A program made the translations under genes and the position numbers. From Streptomyces venezuelae (GTDB taxonomy: Bacteria > Actinomycetota > Actinomycetes > Streptomycetales > Streptomycetaceae): a DNA stretch of 64,000 bases. The DNA lies in NCBI RefSeq assembly GCF_008642275.1, contig NZ_CP029189.1, positions 6,120,001-6,184,000 on the forward strand, given 5' to 3'. Each line of letters opens with the position of its first letter. The first letter of the stretch is position 1. Shown piece by piece: positions 44,892-54,312 of the stretch. The notes under the pieces are model-generated. The model ran no database searches. It was not told where the DNA came from and saw nothing but the letters and a program-made list of their open reading frames with translations.

Positions 44892-47800
44892 ATGGACGCG
44901 CTCGGCCGATGGGCCGGTGATCCGCCGAGGCCGCTGGAGGAGTACACGCCGACCGCCGTGGCGCCACCCGCGGAGGCCTCCGCCACCATCCCGCTGGCGC
45001 CTGTCCCCACCGCCGACTTCGTCCAGGTCGGCTCCCTGCCGGTCAGCATCGGCAAGGTCCCCGGGACGGGCACCGCACCGACGGGCACCTGGTCGGCGGC
45101 CGTCGAAGGCCGCGCGAAGACCGAAGCCGCCGGTGTGGACGGCGCGATGATCAAAATCACGCCGCCGGTCGACGCCGTGAACCCGGTCGACGTCGCTCTG
45201 GACTACTCGAAGTTCCAGGACCTGTACGGCACCGAGTGGGCCTCGCGCCTGAAGCTGCGGCAGTACCCCGCGTGCTTCCTCGATCACCCCGAACTGCCCG
45301 AATGCTCGGTGTCCGTGGACGTTCCGAGCTCGAACGATGCCGGTGGCAAGAAGGTCATCGCGACCCTCGACCCGGCGGCGACCCCCGTTCAGGGCATGCA
45401 GACCATGAGCACCGGCGGCGCCGCGGGCGCCATGGCCGTCGTCGCCTCCGACGGAGCGGCGGGCGCGGGTGGCTCGTACAAGGCCACCTCCCTCTCGCCG
45501 TCGGGCTCATGGACCGCTGGTGGCAGTGGGGGTGGCTTCTCCTGGACCTACCCGCTGACGGTGCCCCGGGCTCCGGCGGGCCCCACCCCGTCCATCGCGT
45601 TCTCGTACTCCTCGCAGGCGGTGGACGGCCGGACGTCCGTGACGAACGGTCAGGCGTCCTGGATCGGCGACGGCTGGGACTACAACCCCGGTTTCGTGGA
45701 ACGCCGCTACCGGTCCTGCTCCGACGACCTGAAGGCCACGTCGAGCGGCAAGCCGAACAACGACAACGCCACGGACAAGAAGAAGGGCGACCTGTGCTGG
45801 GCCGGGGACAACGTCGTGCTGTCCCTCAACGGGTCGACGACCGAGCTCGTCCACGACGCCGTGAGCGGTGCCTGGGTCCCCGCCACGGACGACGGTTCCA
45901 AGGTCGAGTTGAAGACCGGCAGCGGCAACGGCGCGAAGGACGGCGAGTACTGGGTCGTCACCACGCGTGACGGCATGCGCTACCACTACGGGCGCCACAG
46001 CGTCGGCACCCACGGGGACGGCTCGTCGCCGAAGACCGTGACCGACTCCGTCTTCACCGTCCCCGTCTTCGGCAACCACCCCGGCGAGCCCTGCTACCAG
46101 TCGGCCTACGCGAACTCCTCCTGCGCCCAGGCCTGGCGCTGGAACCTCGACTACGTCGAGGACATCCACGGCAATGCCATGATCATCGACTGGGTGAAGG
46201 AAGAGAACCGCTACGCCAGGAACGAGAAGGTCAACGAGAAGGACCGCGCCAAGGTCGGATACATCCGCGGTGGTTACCCCACTCGTATCCTCTACGGCCT
46301 CCGCGCCGACAACCTTGCCGGTGCCCCTGCCGGCCGGGTCGAATTCGGGGTGGAGCAGCGGTGCTTCGAGGAGAGGAACGTCTCCTGTGCCGACTCCCTG
46401 TTCGGTTCCAAGAACGGAATCGGCTGGTACGACACCCCCGCCTCGCTGAACTGCAAGATGGACGCGGCGGTCTGCGAGTCGTTCTCCCCGACGTTCTGGT
46501 CGCGCGTGCGTCTGGACCGGGTCACCACCTACGGTCAGCGTACCGAGGGCTCGACCGCACTGACCAAGGTCGACCAGTGGGCCCTGAAGCAGTCGCTGCC
46601 CAAGCACCGTACGGACACCAGCCCCCCGCTGTGGCTCGAATCCGTCACCCGGACCGCCTACGGCTCCAAGGACAGCACCATCGGCGTCTCGCTGCCCCCG
46701 GTCTCCTTCAAGGCCAACGCGGTCGACATGCCCAACCGTGTTCTCAAGGCCGACGCCAACGGGAAGCCCGACGCCGCACCGGACTTCGACAGGCTCCGGG
46801 TGGAGACCATCCTCACCGAGACCGGTGGCGAGATCGTGGTCGACTACTCCGCCCCGTGCGCGAAGGGGACGAGCGTTCCCGATCTGGCGAAGAACACCAC
46901 GCGCTGCTTCCCCGTGTACTGGTCCGCGGACACGGGACTGGACCCGGACAAGGTCCCGCCGGTCGAGCTGTTCAACAAGTACGTCGTGGACGGCGTGGTC
47001 GAGAAGGACCGGGTGGCGCAGCGTCCTGACGTCAAGACCAGCTACACGTACGAGGACGCCGCCTGGGCCAAGGAGGACGACGAGTTCACCAAGCCCGATC
47101 GGCGCACGTACAGCCAGTGGCGCGGCTACGCCAGCGTCACCACCACCACGGGCGAGACCGCGAACGCCGGCAAGGCCACCGCGACGGAGCAGGGACAGAC
47201 CCGCAAGCGGTACTTCCGCGGTCTGTCCACTGATACCGCCAAGGTCACCGTCAAGGATTCCTCGGGAACGGACGACCTGGGCGAAGACCTGCGCCAGTAC
47301 CAGGGGCAGGTCGCCGAGACCATCACCTACACCAAGGCCGGCGGCAGCGTCGAAAGCCGCGAGCTGACCTGGCCGCGAAGCATGGAGACGGCCAGGCGCA
47401 AGAGGACCGACACCAGCGATCTGATCGCCTACCAGACGGGGGTCGCCCGGACCGACGACATCCAGTCCGTCAGCGGCGGCAAAGCCCGTATGGAGAGGAC
47501 CCTCAACACCTACGAGGGCAAGGAGGCATACGGTCTCCCCAAAACCACGCAGACGGACGTACTGGAGAACAAGGGCACCGGCTGGACCACCGTCAAGCAG
47601 TCCTGCACCAAGCCCAAGTACGTCCACAACCCGGCGAACAACCTGATCGGCCTGCAGTCCGAGGTCATCACGACGACCGGTGACTGCGCAGGCGGCGGCG
47701 TCGAGGCCGGAACCCGCCTCAGCGCCACCCGTACCTCCTTCGACGCGGTGAACGCCTTCGGCGCCGCACCGACCAAGGGTCTCCCGTACCAGGTCGACAG

Positions 47801-50800
47801 CACCGACGCGGCCGGTACGGGCTGGACGACGTCCGGCCGCACCGAGTACGACGCGCTCGGCCGCGCCGTCAAGACGTACGACGCGGCGGGCAACCCGTCC
47901 AGCGTCACCTACAGCCCCGCGACCGGGCCCGCGTTCTCCACCACGGCGACCAACGCCCTCGGGCACACGGTGACGACCAAGGTGGACCCGGCCCGCGGCA
48001 GCGTCCTGGAGGCGACCGACGCGAACGGCCGCAAGGTCACCACGGTCTACGACGAGCTCGGCCGGAGCATCGAGGTCCGGACCCCTTCGCAGAAGGCCAC
48101 CGACCCGGCGGCCTACACATTCGAATACCAGATCGCCGAACTCAGGACGCCCGCCGTCATCTCCCGGGCGCGCAGGGACAACGGCACCTACAGCACATCC
48201 ATCGCGATCTACGACGGGATGCTGCGTCCTCGCCAGTCGAAGACCGAGGGTCCGGGCGGCGCCGTCCTGATCACCGACACGCTGCACAGCGCGAACGGCA
48301 CCGTCAGCCAGGTCAACAACGGCTACCTCGCAGAAGACAGGCTGGACACGAAGCTCTACGTCCCCAAGTCGGTCACCGAGATCCCCAACTCCACCCAGAC
48401 CGCATACGACGGCCTCGGCCGCGCCGTGCGCGTCACCAGCCTGGAGAAGGGCGAGGCCCGGCAGTCCGCCCTCACGCAGTACGGCGGCGACTGGACCCTG
48501 ACCCGCAGCGGGATGTCACCCACCGGGTCGGCGCCGCTGCCCGGCAGCCGAGCCGCCAAGACCTGGACCGATGCCCTGGGCCGCACCTCCGAGATCGAGC
48601 ACTACACCGCCACCGATCTCAGCACGTCGAGCAGGACCGGCTACACCTACGACGTGCGCGGCAAGCTCGTCAAGGTCACCGACACGGCCGGCAACAACTG
48701 GACCTACACCCACGACGCCCGCGGCCGGATGACCTCGTCCGAAGACCCCGACACGGGCAAGTCGACGTTCACCTACAACAACCTCGACCAGCAGGTCTCG
48801 GCGACCAACGTCGACAACGTCACCCAGTACACCTCCTACGACGTACTCGGCCGCAAGACCGCGCTGCGCGACGACTCCGAGACCGCCGACCCCATCGCCA
48901 CCTGGACCTACGACACCCTCCCGGGCGGCAAGGGCCAGCCCGTCGCCTCCACCCGCAAGTGGGGCGCCGGCTCGTACAAGACCGAGGTCACCGGCTACGA
49001 CAGCGAGTACCGGCCGACCGGTTCGAGGATCACCGTCCCGGACCTGCCCACCACGAAGGGCCTGGCCGGCAGCTACGCGTACAGCACCACCTACACCCCC
49101 ACGGGCAAGGTCCAGTCGACGACCCTCCCGGCCACGATCGGCGGTCTCGCCGCCGAGAAGCTGATCACCCGCTACAACGCCGACGGCATGGTGCAGACCA
49201 TGTCCGGCCTGTCCTGGTACACCGCCGAGACCGTCTACAGCCCCTACGGCGAGATCCTGCGCACCGCCTCCGGCGATGCGCCCAACCGCGTGTGGACGAC
49301 GAACACCTACGACCCCCACACCGGACGGGTCGCCTCGGCGACCAGCCACAAGGAGACCCGCGACGCCACCTCGGGTTCGAATCTCCTCTCTTCCCTCAGC
49401 TACACGTACGACTCGGTCGGCAACCCGACCGCCATCACCGACACCTACCCCGGCACCACCCCGCAGTCCCCGGCCCTCGTCGACCGTCAGTGCTACACCT
49501 ACGACGCCATGGGACAGCTCGTCCGAGCCTGGACGGGCAAGACGGAAGGCTGCCCCACCGGTCCCGCGGGCCCGGCGCGCACGGAGGTGGGATCGGGTAC
49601 GCCGGGTGACGCCTACTGGCAGGACTACCAGTTCGACGCCCTGGGCAACCGCACCAAGCTGACCGATCGCGACCCCACCAACAGCGCCCTCGACGACGAG
49701 ACGACGTACACGTACGGCGTGGAGATCACGGGCGGCGCCCTGCCGAACCCGAAGAAGCAGCCCCACGCCCTGACCAAGGTCAACAAGACCACCAGGACGC
49801 CTGGTTCCTCGGTCGACTCCCTGTCCACCTACACCTACAGCGCGGCGGGCAACACCAAGACCCGCACCATCGACGGTGACACCCAGACCCTGAACTGGGA
49901 CCGCCGCAGCAAGCTCCTTTCGGCCACCAGTCCCGGCATCGGTTCCGTCGCGGTCACGGGCCTTTCCGGCAAGTGCCTCGACGTCCAGGACGGCAACACC
50001 ACCGACGGCACCCCCGTCCAGCTGCTCTCCTGCAACGAGAGCAAGCCGCAGCAGTGGCGCATCACCGGCGACACCGTCCAGGCTCTCGGCAAATGCCTCA
50101 CCTCCGAAAACGGCAAGGCCGTCCTGAAGGCCTGCAAGCCGGGCGAGGCGAGTCAGAAGTTCACCTACCGGGAAACGGACAAGGCCCTCGTCACCGGCAC
50201 CAACCAGTGCCTCACCGTCCCCAACGGCAGTGACGCCGAGGGCAACGACCTGCACACCACCACGTGTGCCGGCCCGGCCGTCACGGCGGCGCAGCAGTGG
50301 AGCTTCGGCAACCTCACCGGCTACCTCTACGACGCGTCCGGCAACCGGGTCGTCAAGGAAACCGGAAGCGCCCGTACCCTCTACCTGGGTGAAACCGAGA
50401 TCACCGTCGACAAGGCCGGCAAGGCCATGGACGCCGTCCGCTACTACAGCAGCCCCGGTGCCCCGACGACGGTCCGCCGTACCAACGGCAAGTCCACCGG
50501 CCACACCCTGTCGCACCTGCTGAGCGACCACCACAACACCGCGACCATCAGCGTCGACCAAAAGGCCGGCCAGCCGGTCACCCGCCGCAAATCCGACCCG
50601 TACGGCAACCCCCGCGGAGCCCAGCCCTCCAGCTGGCCCGGCGACCGCACTTTCCTCGGCACCGGCACGGACGACAACACCACGGGCCTGACCCACATCG
50701 GCGCCCGCGAATACGAGGCCAGCACCGGCCGCTTCATCACGGTCGACCCGGTCATCGACATCACCGACCCGCTCCAGATGAACGGGTACACGTACGCCAA

Positions 50801-52142
50801 CGGCAACCCCATCAGCAACCTGGACCCGGACGGCCTGAAGTACTTCGAGGGCGACAGCGACGGCGGCTTCCAGGCCGAGGCCAGCAAGGTGGTGGAGGTA
50901 GCTCAGAGGCGCATTGACCAGCGCGCCGCACGAGAATCCAACTACCGCCTCTGCTCACGCGATCGCGAATGCCGGGGGAGCAGTAACAGGGGTGGTGTCA
51001 CCACGCTGACGGCGAAGAAGAAGCCGTCGACCTGGACCAACATCTGGACGGGCGCGGTCCGAGGCTACGCCGGCATGGCGGACATCGCGGGGCTGGGGCC
51101 GCTGGCCCCGGTTGCTTCGTTCTTCGGTGTCTCTGTGCGCGACCAGGCCAACCGGACGTTCAAGCAGTTCGGTGTTGAATCCGACGAAAACGCCATTGAG
51201 TCCATACTCGCAGAGATTTTTGCTCCCCTGCCGCCGATGGCAACGGGTGCCACGGCGGTGCGAGCGGTGGGGCCCGCGGTGGCGCGAAGGGCGGAAGGAT
51301 TCCTTGCGAGGCTGTTCGCCAAGTGCGACAGCTTTGTGGCGGGCACGAAGGTGCAGCTCGCAGACGGAACCAGCAAGCCGATCGAGCAACTGGCAACCGG
51401 CGATGAAGTGCGAGCCACCGACCCGGAAACCGGTGAATCAGGGGAAAGGCCTGTCACTGCCACCATCTTCACCGAGGATGACAAGAAGTACACGGACGTC
51501 AGTATCCAGACCGACGGTGGTGTGCAGAGCATCACCACAACGGACCATCACCCGTTCTGGTCTGAATCCGACCAGGTCTGGAAGAACGCTGGAGACCTCA
51601 AGCCGGGCGAGAACCTCCGGACCGACGATGGCGCATCTGTTGCTGTAGGTGCGATTCACACGTACGAGGCGTCCAACGAGACGTACAACCTCACCGTTGC
51701 AGGCCTCCACACGTACTATGTGCTGGCAGGGGCCACGCCGGTACTCGTCCACAACTGCAATGGCTCGATGGATTTTGTGCACGGGACGAGCTCGACTCAT
51801 GCCGATAACATCGAGGTCAACGGGTTGAGTAGTGAGGCGGCTCGAAGTAATTCCTCTGGCGGAAGAGGAGGACGAAAGGGAAGCCTATTCACATACCAGG
51901 TGAAAGACGTGGATGACACGGATGCTTTGAGTGCTGCAGCAACGTTTGGCGGGACCCGCACACTTACCGGCGATCGCCCAGCTATCCTCATCTTCCGTAT
52001 ATGTGCATGTGAATATAACCGGCTACTTGCGGAGGGACACATAAAGACCCAGGTCACTGACCAAGCGAGCGGAAGGGTTGAGCACGTCTTTGGTTCAGAC
52101 GCAATGCCATTCTTGAAGCAAGTATATCGCAGAAATTTTTAA
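44892..52142 (+). CDS. RHS polymorphic toxin with ricin insert, Hint domain and ART-like tip
   Basis: The frame has 2416 residues from ATG 44892, but the natural start is probably at 44675 (see the frameshift). An N-terminal SpvB-like barrel part begins near 216 (GGFSWTYPLTVPRAPAGPTP). YD repeats run from about 980 to 1860 (YDALGRAVKTYDAAGN, YDELGRSIEV, YDVLGRKTALRDD). A ricin-type beta-trefoil is inserted at about 1680-1805 (GKCLDVQDGNTTDGTPVQL). The RHS core is near 1933-1977 (GLTHIGAREYEASTGRFITV). A Hint domain at about 2146-2287 starts DSFVAGTKVQLADGTSKPIE and ends VLVHN before Cys. The tip (2288-2416) starts FVHGTSSTHADNIEVNGL, like ADP-ribosyltransferases. Immunity follows at 52162. 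Confidence 0.85.
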   Translation: MDALGRWAGDPPRPLEEYTPTAVAPPAEASATIPLAPVPTADFVQVGSLPVSIGKVPGTGTAPTGTWSAAVEGRAKTEAAGVDGAMIKITPPVDAVNPVDVALDYSKFQDLYGTEWASRLKLRQYPACFLDHPELPECSVSVDVPSSNDAGGKKVIATLDPAATPVQGMQTMSTGGAAGAMAVVASDGAAGAGGSYKATSLSPSGSWTAGGSGGGFSWTYPLTVPRAPAGPTPSIAFSYSSQAVDGRTSVTNGQASWIGDGWDYNPGFVERRYRSCSDDLKATSSGKPNNDNATDKKKGDLCWAGDNVVLSLNGSTTELVHDAVSGAWVPATDDGSKVELKTGSGNGAKDGEYWVVTTRDGMRYHYGRHSVGTHGDGSSPKTVTDSVFTVPVFGNHPGEPCYQSAYANSSCAQAWRWNLDYVEDIHGNAMIIDWVKEENRYARNEKVNEKDRAKVGYIRGGYPTRILYGLRADNLAGAPAGRVEFGVEQRCFEERNVSCADSLFGSKNGIGWYDTPASLNCKMDAAVCESFSPTFWSRVRLDRVTTYGQRTEGSTALTKVDQWALKQSLPKHRTDTSPPLWLESVTRTAYGSKDSTIGVSLPPVSFKANAVDMPNRVLKADANGKPDAAPDFDRLRVETILTETGGEIVVDYSAPCAKGTSVPDLAKNTTRCFPVYWSADTGLDPDKVPPVELFNKYVVDGVVEKDRVAQRPDVKTSYTYEDAAWAKEDDEFTKPDRRTYSQWRGYASVTTTTGETANAGKATATEQGQTRKRYFRGLSTDTAKVTVKDSSGTDDLGEDLRQYQGQVAETITYTKAGGSVESRELTWPRSMETARRKRTDTSDLIAYQTGVARTDDIQSVSGGKARMERTLNTYEGKEAYGLPKTTQTDVLENKGTGWTTVKQSCTKPKYVHNPANNLIGLQSEVITTTGDCAGGGVEAGTRLSATRTSFDAVNAFGAAPTKGLPYQVDSTDAAGTGWTTSGRTEYDALGRAVKTYDAAGNPSSVTYSPATGPAFSTTATNALGHTVTTKVDPARGSVLEATDANGRKVTTVYDELGRSIEVRTPSQKATDPAAYTFEYQIAELRTPAVISRARRDNGTYSTSIAIYDGMLRPRQSKTEGPGGAVLITDTLHSANGTVSQVNNGYLAEDRLDTKLYVPKSVTEIPNSTQTAYDGLGRAVRVTSLEKGEARQSALTQYGGDWTLTRSGMSPTGSAPLPGSRAAKTWTDALGRTSEIEHYTATDLSTSSRTGYTYDVRGKLVKVTDTAGNNWTYTHDARGRMTSSEDPDTGKSTFTYNNLDQQVSATNVDNVTQYTSYDVLGRKTALRDDSETADPIATWTYDTLPGGKGQPVASTRKWGAGSYKTEVTGYDSEYRPTGSRITVPDLPTTKGLAGSYAYSTTYTPTGKVQSTTLPATIGGLAAEKLITRYNADGMVQTMSGLSWYTAETVYSPYGEILRTASGDAPNRVWTTNTYDPHTGRVASATSHKETRDATSGSNLLSSLSYTYDSVGNPTAITDTYPGTTPQSPALVDRQCYTYDAMGQLVRAWTGKTEGCPTGPAGPARTEVGSGTPGDAYWQDYQFDALGNRTKLTDRDPTNSALDDETTYTYGVEITGGALPNPKKQPHALTKVNKTTRTPGSSVDSLSTYTYSAAGNTKTRTIDGDTQTLNWDRRSKLLSATSPGIGSVAVTGLSGKCLDVQDGNTTDGTPVQLLSCNESKPQQWRITGDTVQALGKCLTSENGKAVLKACKPGEASQKFTYRETDKALVTGTNQCLTVPNGSDAEGNDLHTTTCAGPAVTAAQQWSFGNLTGYLYDASGNRVVKETGSARTLYLGETEITVDKAGKAMDAVRYYSSPGAPTTVRRTNGKSTGHTLSHLLSDHHNTATISVDQKAGQPVTRRKSDPYGNPRGAQPSSWPGDRTFLGTGTDDNTTGLTHIGAREYEASTGRFITVDPVIDITDPLQMNGYTYANGNPISNLDPDGLKYFEGDSDGGFQAEASKVVEVAQRRIDQRAARESNYRLCSRDRECRGSSNRGGVTTLTAKKKPSTWTNIWTGAVRGYAGMADIAGLGPLAPVASFFGVSVRDQANRTFKQFGVESDENAIESILAEIFAPLPPMATGATAVRAVGPAVARRAEGFLARLFAKCDSFVAGTKVQLADGTSKPIEQLATGDEVRATDPETGESGERPVTATIFTEDDKKYTDVSIQTDGGVQSITTTDHHPFWSESDQVWKNAGDLKPGENLRTDDGASVAVGAIHTYEASNETYNLTVAGLHTYYVLAGATPVLVHNCNGSMDFVHGTSSTHADNIEVNGLSSEAARSNSSGGRGGRKGSLFTYQVKDVDDTDALSAAATFGGTRTLTGDRPAILIFRICACEYNRLLAEGHIKTQVTDQASGRVEHVFGSDAMPFLKQVYRRNF

Positions 52143-52161
52143 CCCTTGAAGGCTGAAGTCG

Positions 52162-52407
52162 GTGATTGGTGGTGACGTTCGAATGGTTGATCCTGCCGAG
52201 TACGACCGGAACATGCCGATCGTTCGAGAGCACCTGGAAAAATTTGAACGAGCCTGTGCGAATGTGCGTCGATCGCACGAAGGTAGACCCATGGATGAAA
52301 TTCGTCGCGCCCTCGTGAAGGAATTTGAGTCGGAGGGCCTGGTCGTCTGGAGCGGGGTGACCGATGAGGCGGCACGTGTTATCTCCACAGGAATAAGCGA
52401 GACTTAG
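52162..52407 (+). CDS. candidate immunity protein for the RHS tip
   Basis: The 81-residue product starts at GTG 52162 with GAAGG ten bases before; an ATG at 52183 is the alternative. It is charged and helical (MPIVREHLEKFERACANVRR, MDEIRRALVKEFESEGLVVW) and has no signal peptide. It begins 20 bp after the toxin stop, the usual place for a cognate immunity gene, and shares its lower G+C. No family is recognised; the role is inferred from position alone. Confidence 0.6.
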   Translation: MIGGDVRMVDPAEYDRNMPIVREHLEKFERACANVRRSHEGRPMDEIRRALVKEFESEGLVVWSGVTDEAARVISTGISET

Positions 52408-52455
52408 CTCGCCCTTCTCGCAATCGGTTGCTTTATTGGCTCCCAGCAGTAAGCC

Positions 52456-52489
52456 TGAGGCCCCGCCAGATTTGACTGGCGGGGCCTCA
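52456..52489 (+). terminator. 14-bp hairpin closing the toxin-immunity unit
   Basis: TGAGGCCCCGCCAG (52456-52469) pairs perfectly with CTGGCGGGGCCTCA (52476-52489) around a 6-base loop and is followed by GTTTGG. Confidence 0.87.
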
Positions 52490-52490
52490 G

Positions 52491-52616
52491 TTTGGCCGCA
52501 ATCACGGACAATCCATCCTCGAGAAGAACGGCCAGTTCAAGTGGGTGGGACCGAAGGGGAACCAAAAGGGTGCAGGTTACTTCTACGGTAAGCTCATGGA
52601 CGTTCCAGGGTGCTGA
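52491..52616 (+). pseudogene. orphan C-terminal tip of a second RHS-type toxin
   Basis: An open frame with no start reads FGRNHGQSILEKNGQFKWVG, then PKGNQKGAGYFYGKLMDVPG, Cys, stop. It ends 11 bp before a new gene with its own ribosome site, the same spacing as toxin and immunity genes. It looks like a displaced toxin end left when the main tip was replaced by recombination. Confidence 0.5.
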
Positions 52617-52627
52617 AGGGTGAGGGT

Positions 52628-53212
52628 GTGACGGTGGTGGACGCTGAGATCCTGGAGCGGGCAATGGAGGATTGTGGTCTCAGGTTTCTGGGATTCAGGC
52701 ATGGAACGGGAATCCCTCCTTACGTTGCGGGGATGGTTACGTCCTGCAGTGCCGACGAAGGTCGCCGGGATCGGACTGCCGCACTTGAGGACCCTGATCG
52801 AGTTTCCCGGGCGAATGTCGACTGGTTCGAACTGGCAACAGAATTCGGACTGCTCTCCGTCGACCGTCAGTTCCTGCTCTCCATCAGCGTGCCGCACCCA
52901 GATTCGGTTGACGATTCGGATGTTGAGGGAGTCTGGGGGCTGGTCGAACTCATGGATGACTGGGACATCATGGGTGCAGGTTGTGCGGTCGGCATCACAG
53001 GTAGCCCGTATGGTTGTCCTGCGTTCGTCATGTCGGCTCTCGACGGATCTGTCTTCGTGCAAGGCACGGTATGGCAGGACACTATCGGGACCGCCGTCCT
53101 TCCCAATCCTCATCGTGTTCAGTCCCTCCGGGATGTTGCCCGCCTCAACGTCGGGAAGTCCTACCGGTCATCCGCTGAAAATGAGGACACGTTGGCTTGG
53201 CTCGCCAGGTAG
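52628..53212 (+). CDS. candidate immunity protein for the orphan tip
   Basis: The 194-residue product starts at GTG 52628, seven bases after GAAGGG; another GTG at 52610 overlaps the remnant. It contains LRFLGFRHGTGIPPYVAGMV, WGLVELMDDWDIMGAGCAVG and VFVQGTVWQDTIGTAVLPNP. It is acidic and cytoplasmic. I see weak resemblance to SUKH-type immunity proteins in the tail (NEDTLAWLAR) but no firm family. Its location right behind an orphan toxin end is the main argument for an immunity role. Confidence 0.62.
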   Translation: MTVVDAEILERAMEDCGLRFLGFRHGTGIPPYVAGMVTSCSADEGRRDRTAALEDPDRVSRANVDWFELATEFGLLSVDRQFLLSISVPHPDSVDDSDVEGVWGLVELMDDWDIMGAGCAVGITGSPYGCPAFVMSALDGSVFVQGTVWQDTIGTAVLPNPHRVQSLRDVARLNVGKSYRSSAENEDTLAWLAR

Positions 53213-53332
53213 GGCGAGGCCGAAGTCTCGAGCCGGCCCAATAGGGTGAGCAGTCCCTGTGCCGGCGTTGCGGAGGGCTCCGCCCCGCTCCTCTTACCTC
53301 TGGGGCTCGTGAGGGCCACGCAAGTGCAATGT

Positions 53333-53365
53333 GCAGCCCCGTCAGACCGCTTCTGGCGGGGCTGC
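53333..53365. terminator. hairpin at the end of the toxin locus
   Basis: GCAGCCCCGTCAG (53333-53345) pairs with CTGGCGGGGCTGC (53353-53365) with one mismatch. Confidence 0.6.
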
Positions 53366-53440
53366 TGCGCGTCGTGGCGGCAATAGCGGAGGCCAAGGCC
53401 GACTTGCCGGGCTCCCGCCAGCGCTTCACGTTCGTTAGCC
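53366..53440 (-). pseudogene. possible C-terminal scrap of an IS256-type transposase
   Basis: On the minus strand the frame reads LTNVKRWREPGKSALASAIA. TNVKRW followed by G-x-x-AL is the pattern near the end of IS256-family transposases, but only these few residues agree and no inverted repeat is visible. The rest of 53213-53648 holds no supported gene. Confidence 0.25.
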
Positions 53441-53648
53441 CCGCAGCGGGGGGTGGACCGCTGCTACCCCTCTGTCTCATGACGAGGATGTAGCACCTCA
53501 ACGTCCGCTGGCACCCGACTCTTTAAACCTCAGCGGTCGCGATCGAAGGCAGTGCGGTGGGCGCTCGCGTGTCGTCGCGATGAGTTTCGGTGGGTCCGGG
53601 AGGCTGCATGCGTGCAGGGACGGACCATCGAGCGAGGAGCGCAGAGCC

Positions 53649-54266
53649 ATGGGGAAGCTGACACTGACCACCTTCGTGACGCTGGACGGCGTGATGCAGG
53701 CGCCCGGGGGGCCCGAGGAGGATCCGAGTGGGGGGTTCGCGTACGGGGGGTGGGTCGCGCCGTTCGCCGATGAGGGGATGGGGGAGTTCATCACCGAGGT
53801 GTTCGGCCGGGCCGGGGCGTTTCTGCTCGGGCGGCGGACGTACGAGATCTTCGCCGCGTACTGGCCGGCGCACGACGACCCAGCCGACCCCGTCGCGGGC
53901 AAGCTGAACCGGCTGCACAAGTACGTGGCCTCGACCACGCTGGACGAGGCGGCCTGGGGGCCGGCCACCGTGCTCGACGGGGAGCACCTGCAGGGCGAGA
54001 TCGTACGGGTCAAGGACGCGCTGGACGGGGAGCTGCAGGTGCACGGCAGCGGGCAGCTCGCGCAGTGGCTGCTGGCCCGGGACCTCGTGGACGAGATCAA
54101 CCTGCTGGTGTTCCCGGTGGTTCTCGGCGCGGGGCAGAGGCTGTTCCCGACGGGCGGGCTGCCGACCGCCTATGAGCTGGTGAACTCCCGTACGACGTCT
54201 GCCGGGACGGCTCTCCAGACCTACCGGCCGACCGGACGGGCGTCGTTCGGTACCGTCGGCGCCTGA
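53649..54266 (+). CDS. dihydrofolate reductase family protein (RibD C-terminal-like)
   Basis: The 205-residue protein begins KLTLTTFVTLDGVMQAPGGP and continues GAFLLGRRTYEIFAAYWP, KYVASTTLDEAAWGPATVL, LQVHGSGQLAQWLL and FPVVLGAGQRLFP. This is the RibD-C/YyaP pattern of NADPH-dependent reductases; members reduce pyrimidines or remain uncharacterised. It is not a classical DHFR. GAGGAG lies about eleven bases before the ATG. It is monocistronic after the toxin locus. Confidence 0.88.
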   Translation: MGKLTLTTFVTLDGVMQAPGGPEEDPSGGFAYGGWVAPFADEGMGEFITEVFGRAGAFLLGRRTYEIFAAYWPAHDDPADPVAGKLNRLHKYVASTTLDEAAWGPATVLDGEHLQGEIVRVKDALDGELQVHGSGQLAQWLLARDLVDEINLLVFPVVLGAGQRLFPTGGLPTAYELVNSRTTSAGTALQTYRPTGRASFGTVGA

Positions 54267-54312
54267 GTCGGCGCCTGAGCCCGGCGCTGCGCCCGCGCCG
54301 CGGCGCCGTTCC

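Noticed and set aside
45507..48287. A 926-codon minus-strand frame inside the RHS gene
   Set aside because: It mirrors the third-position bias of the RHS frame and shows no domain.
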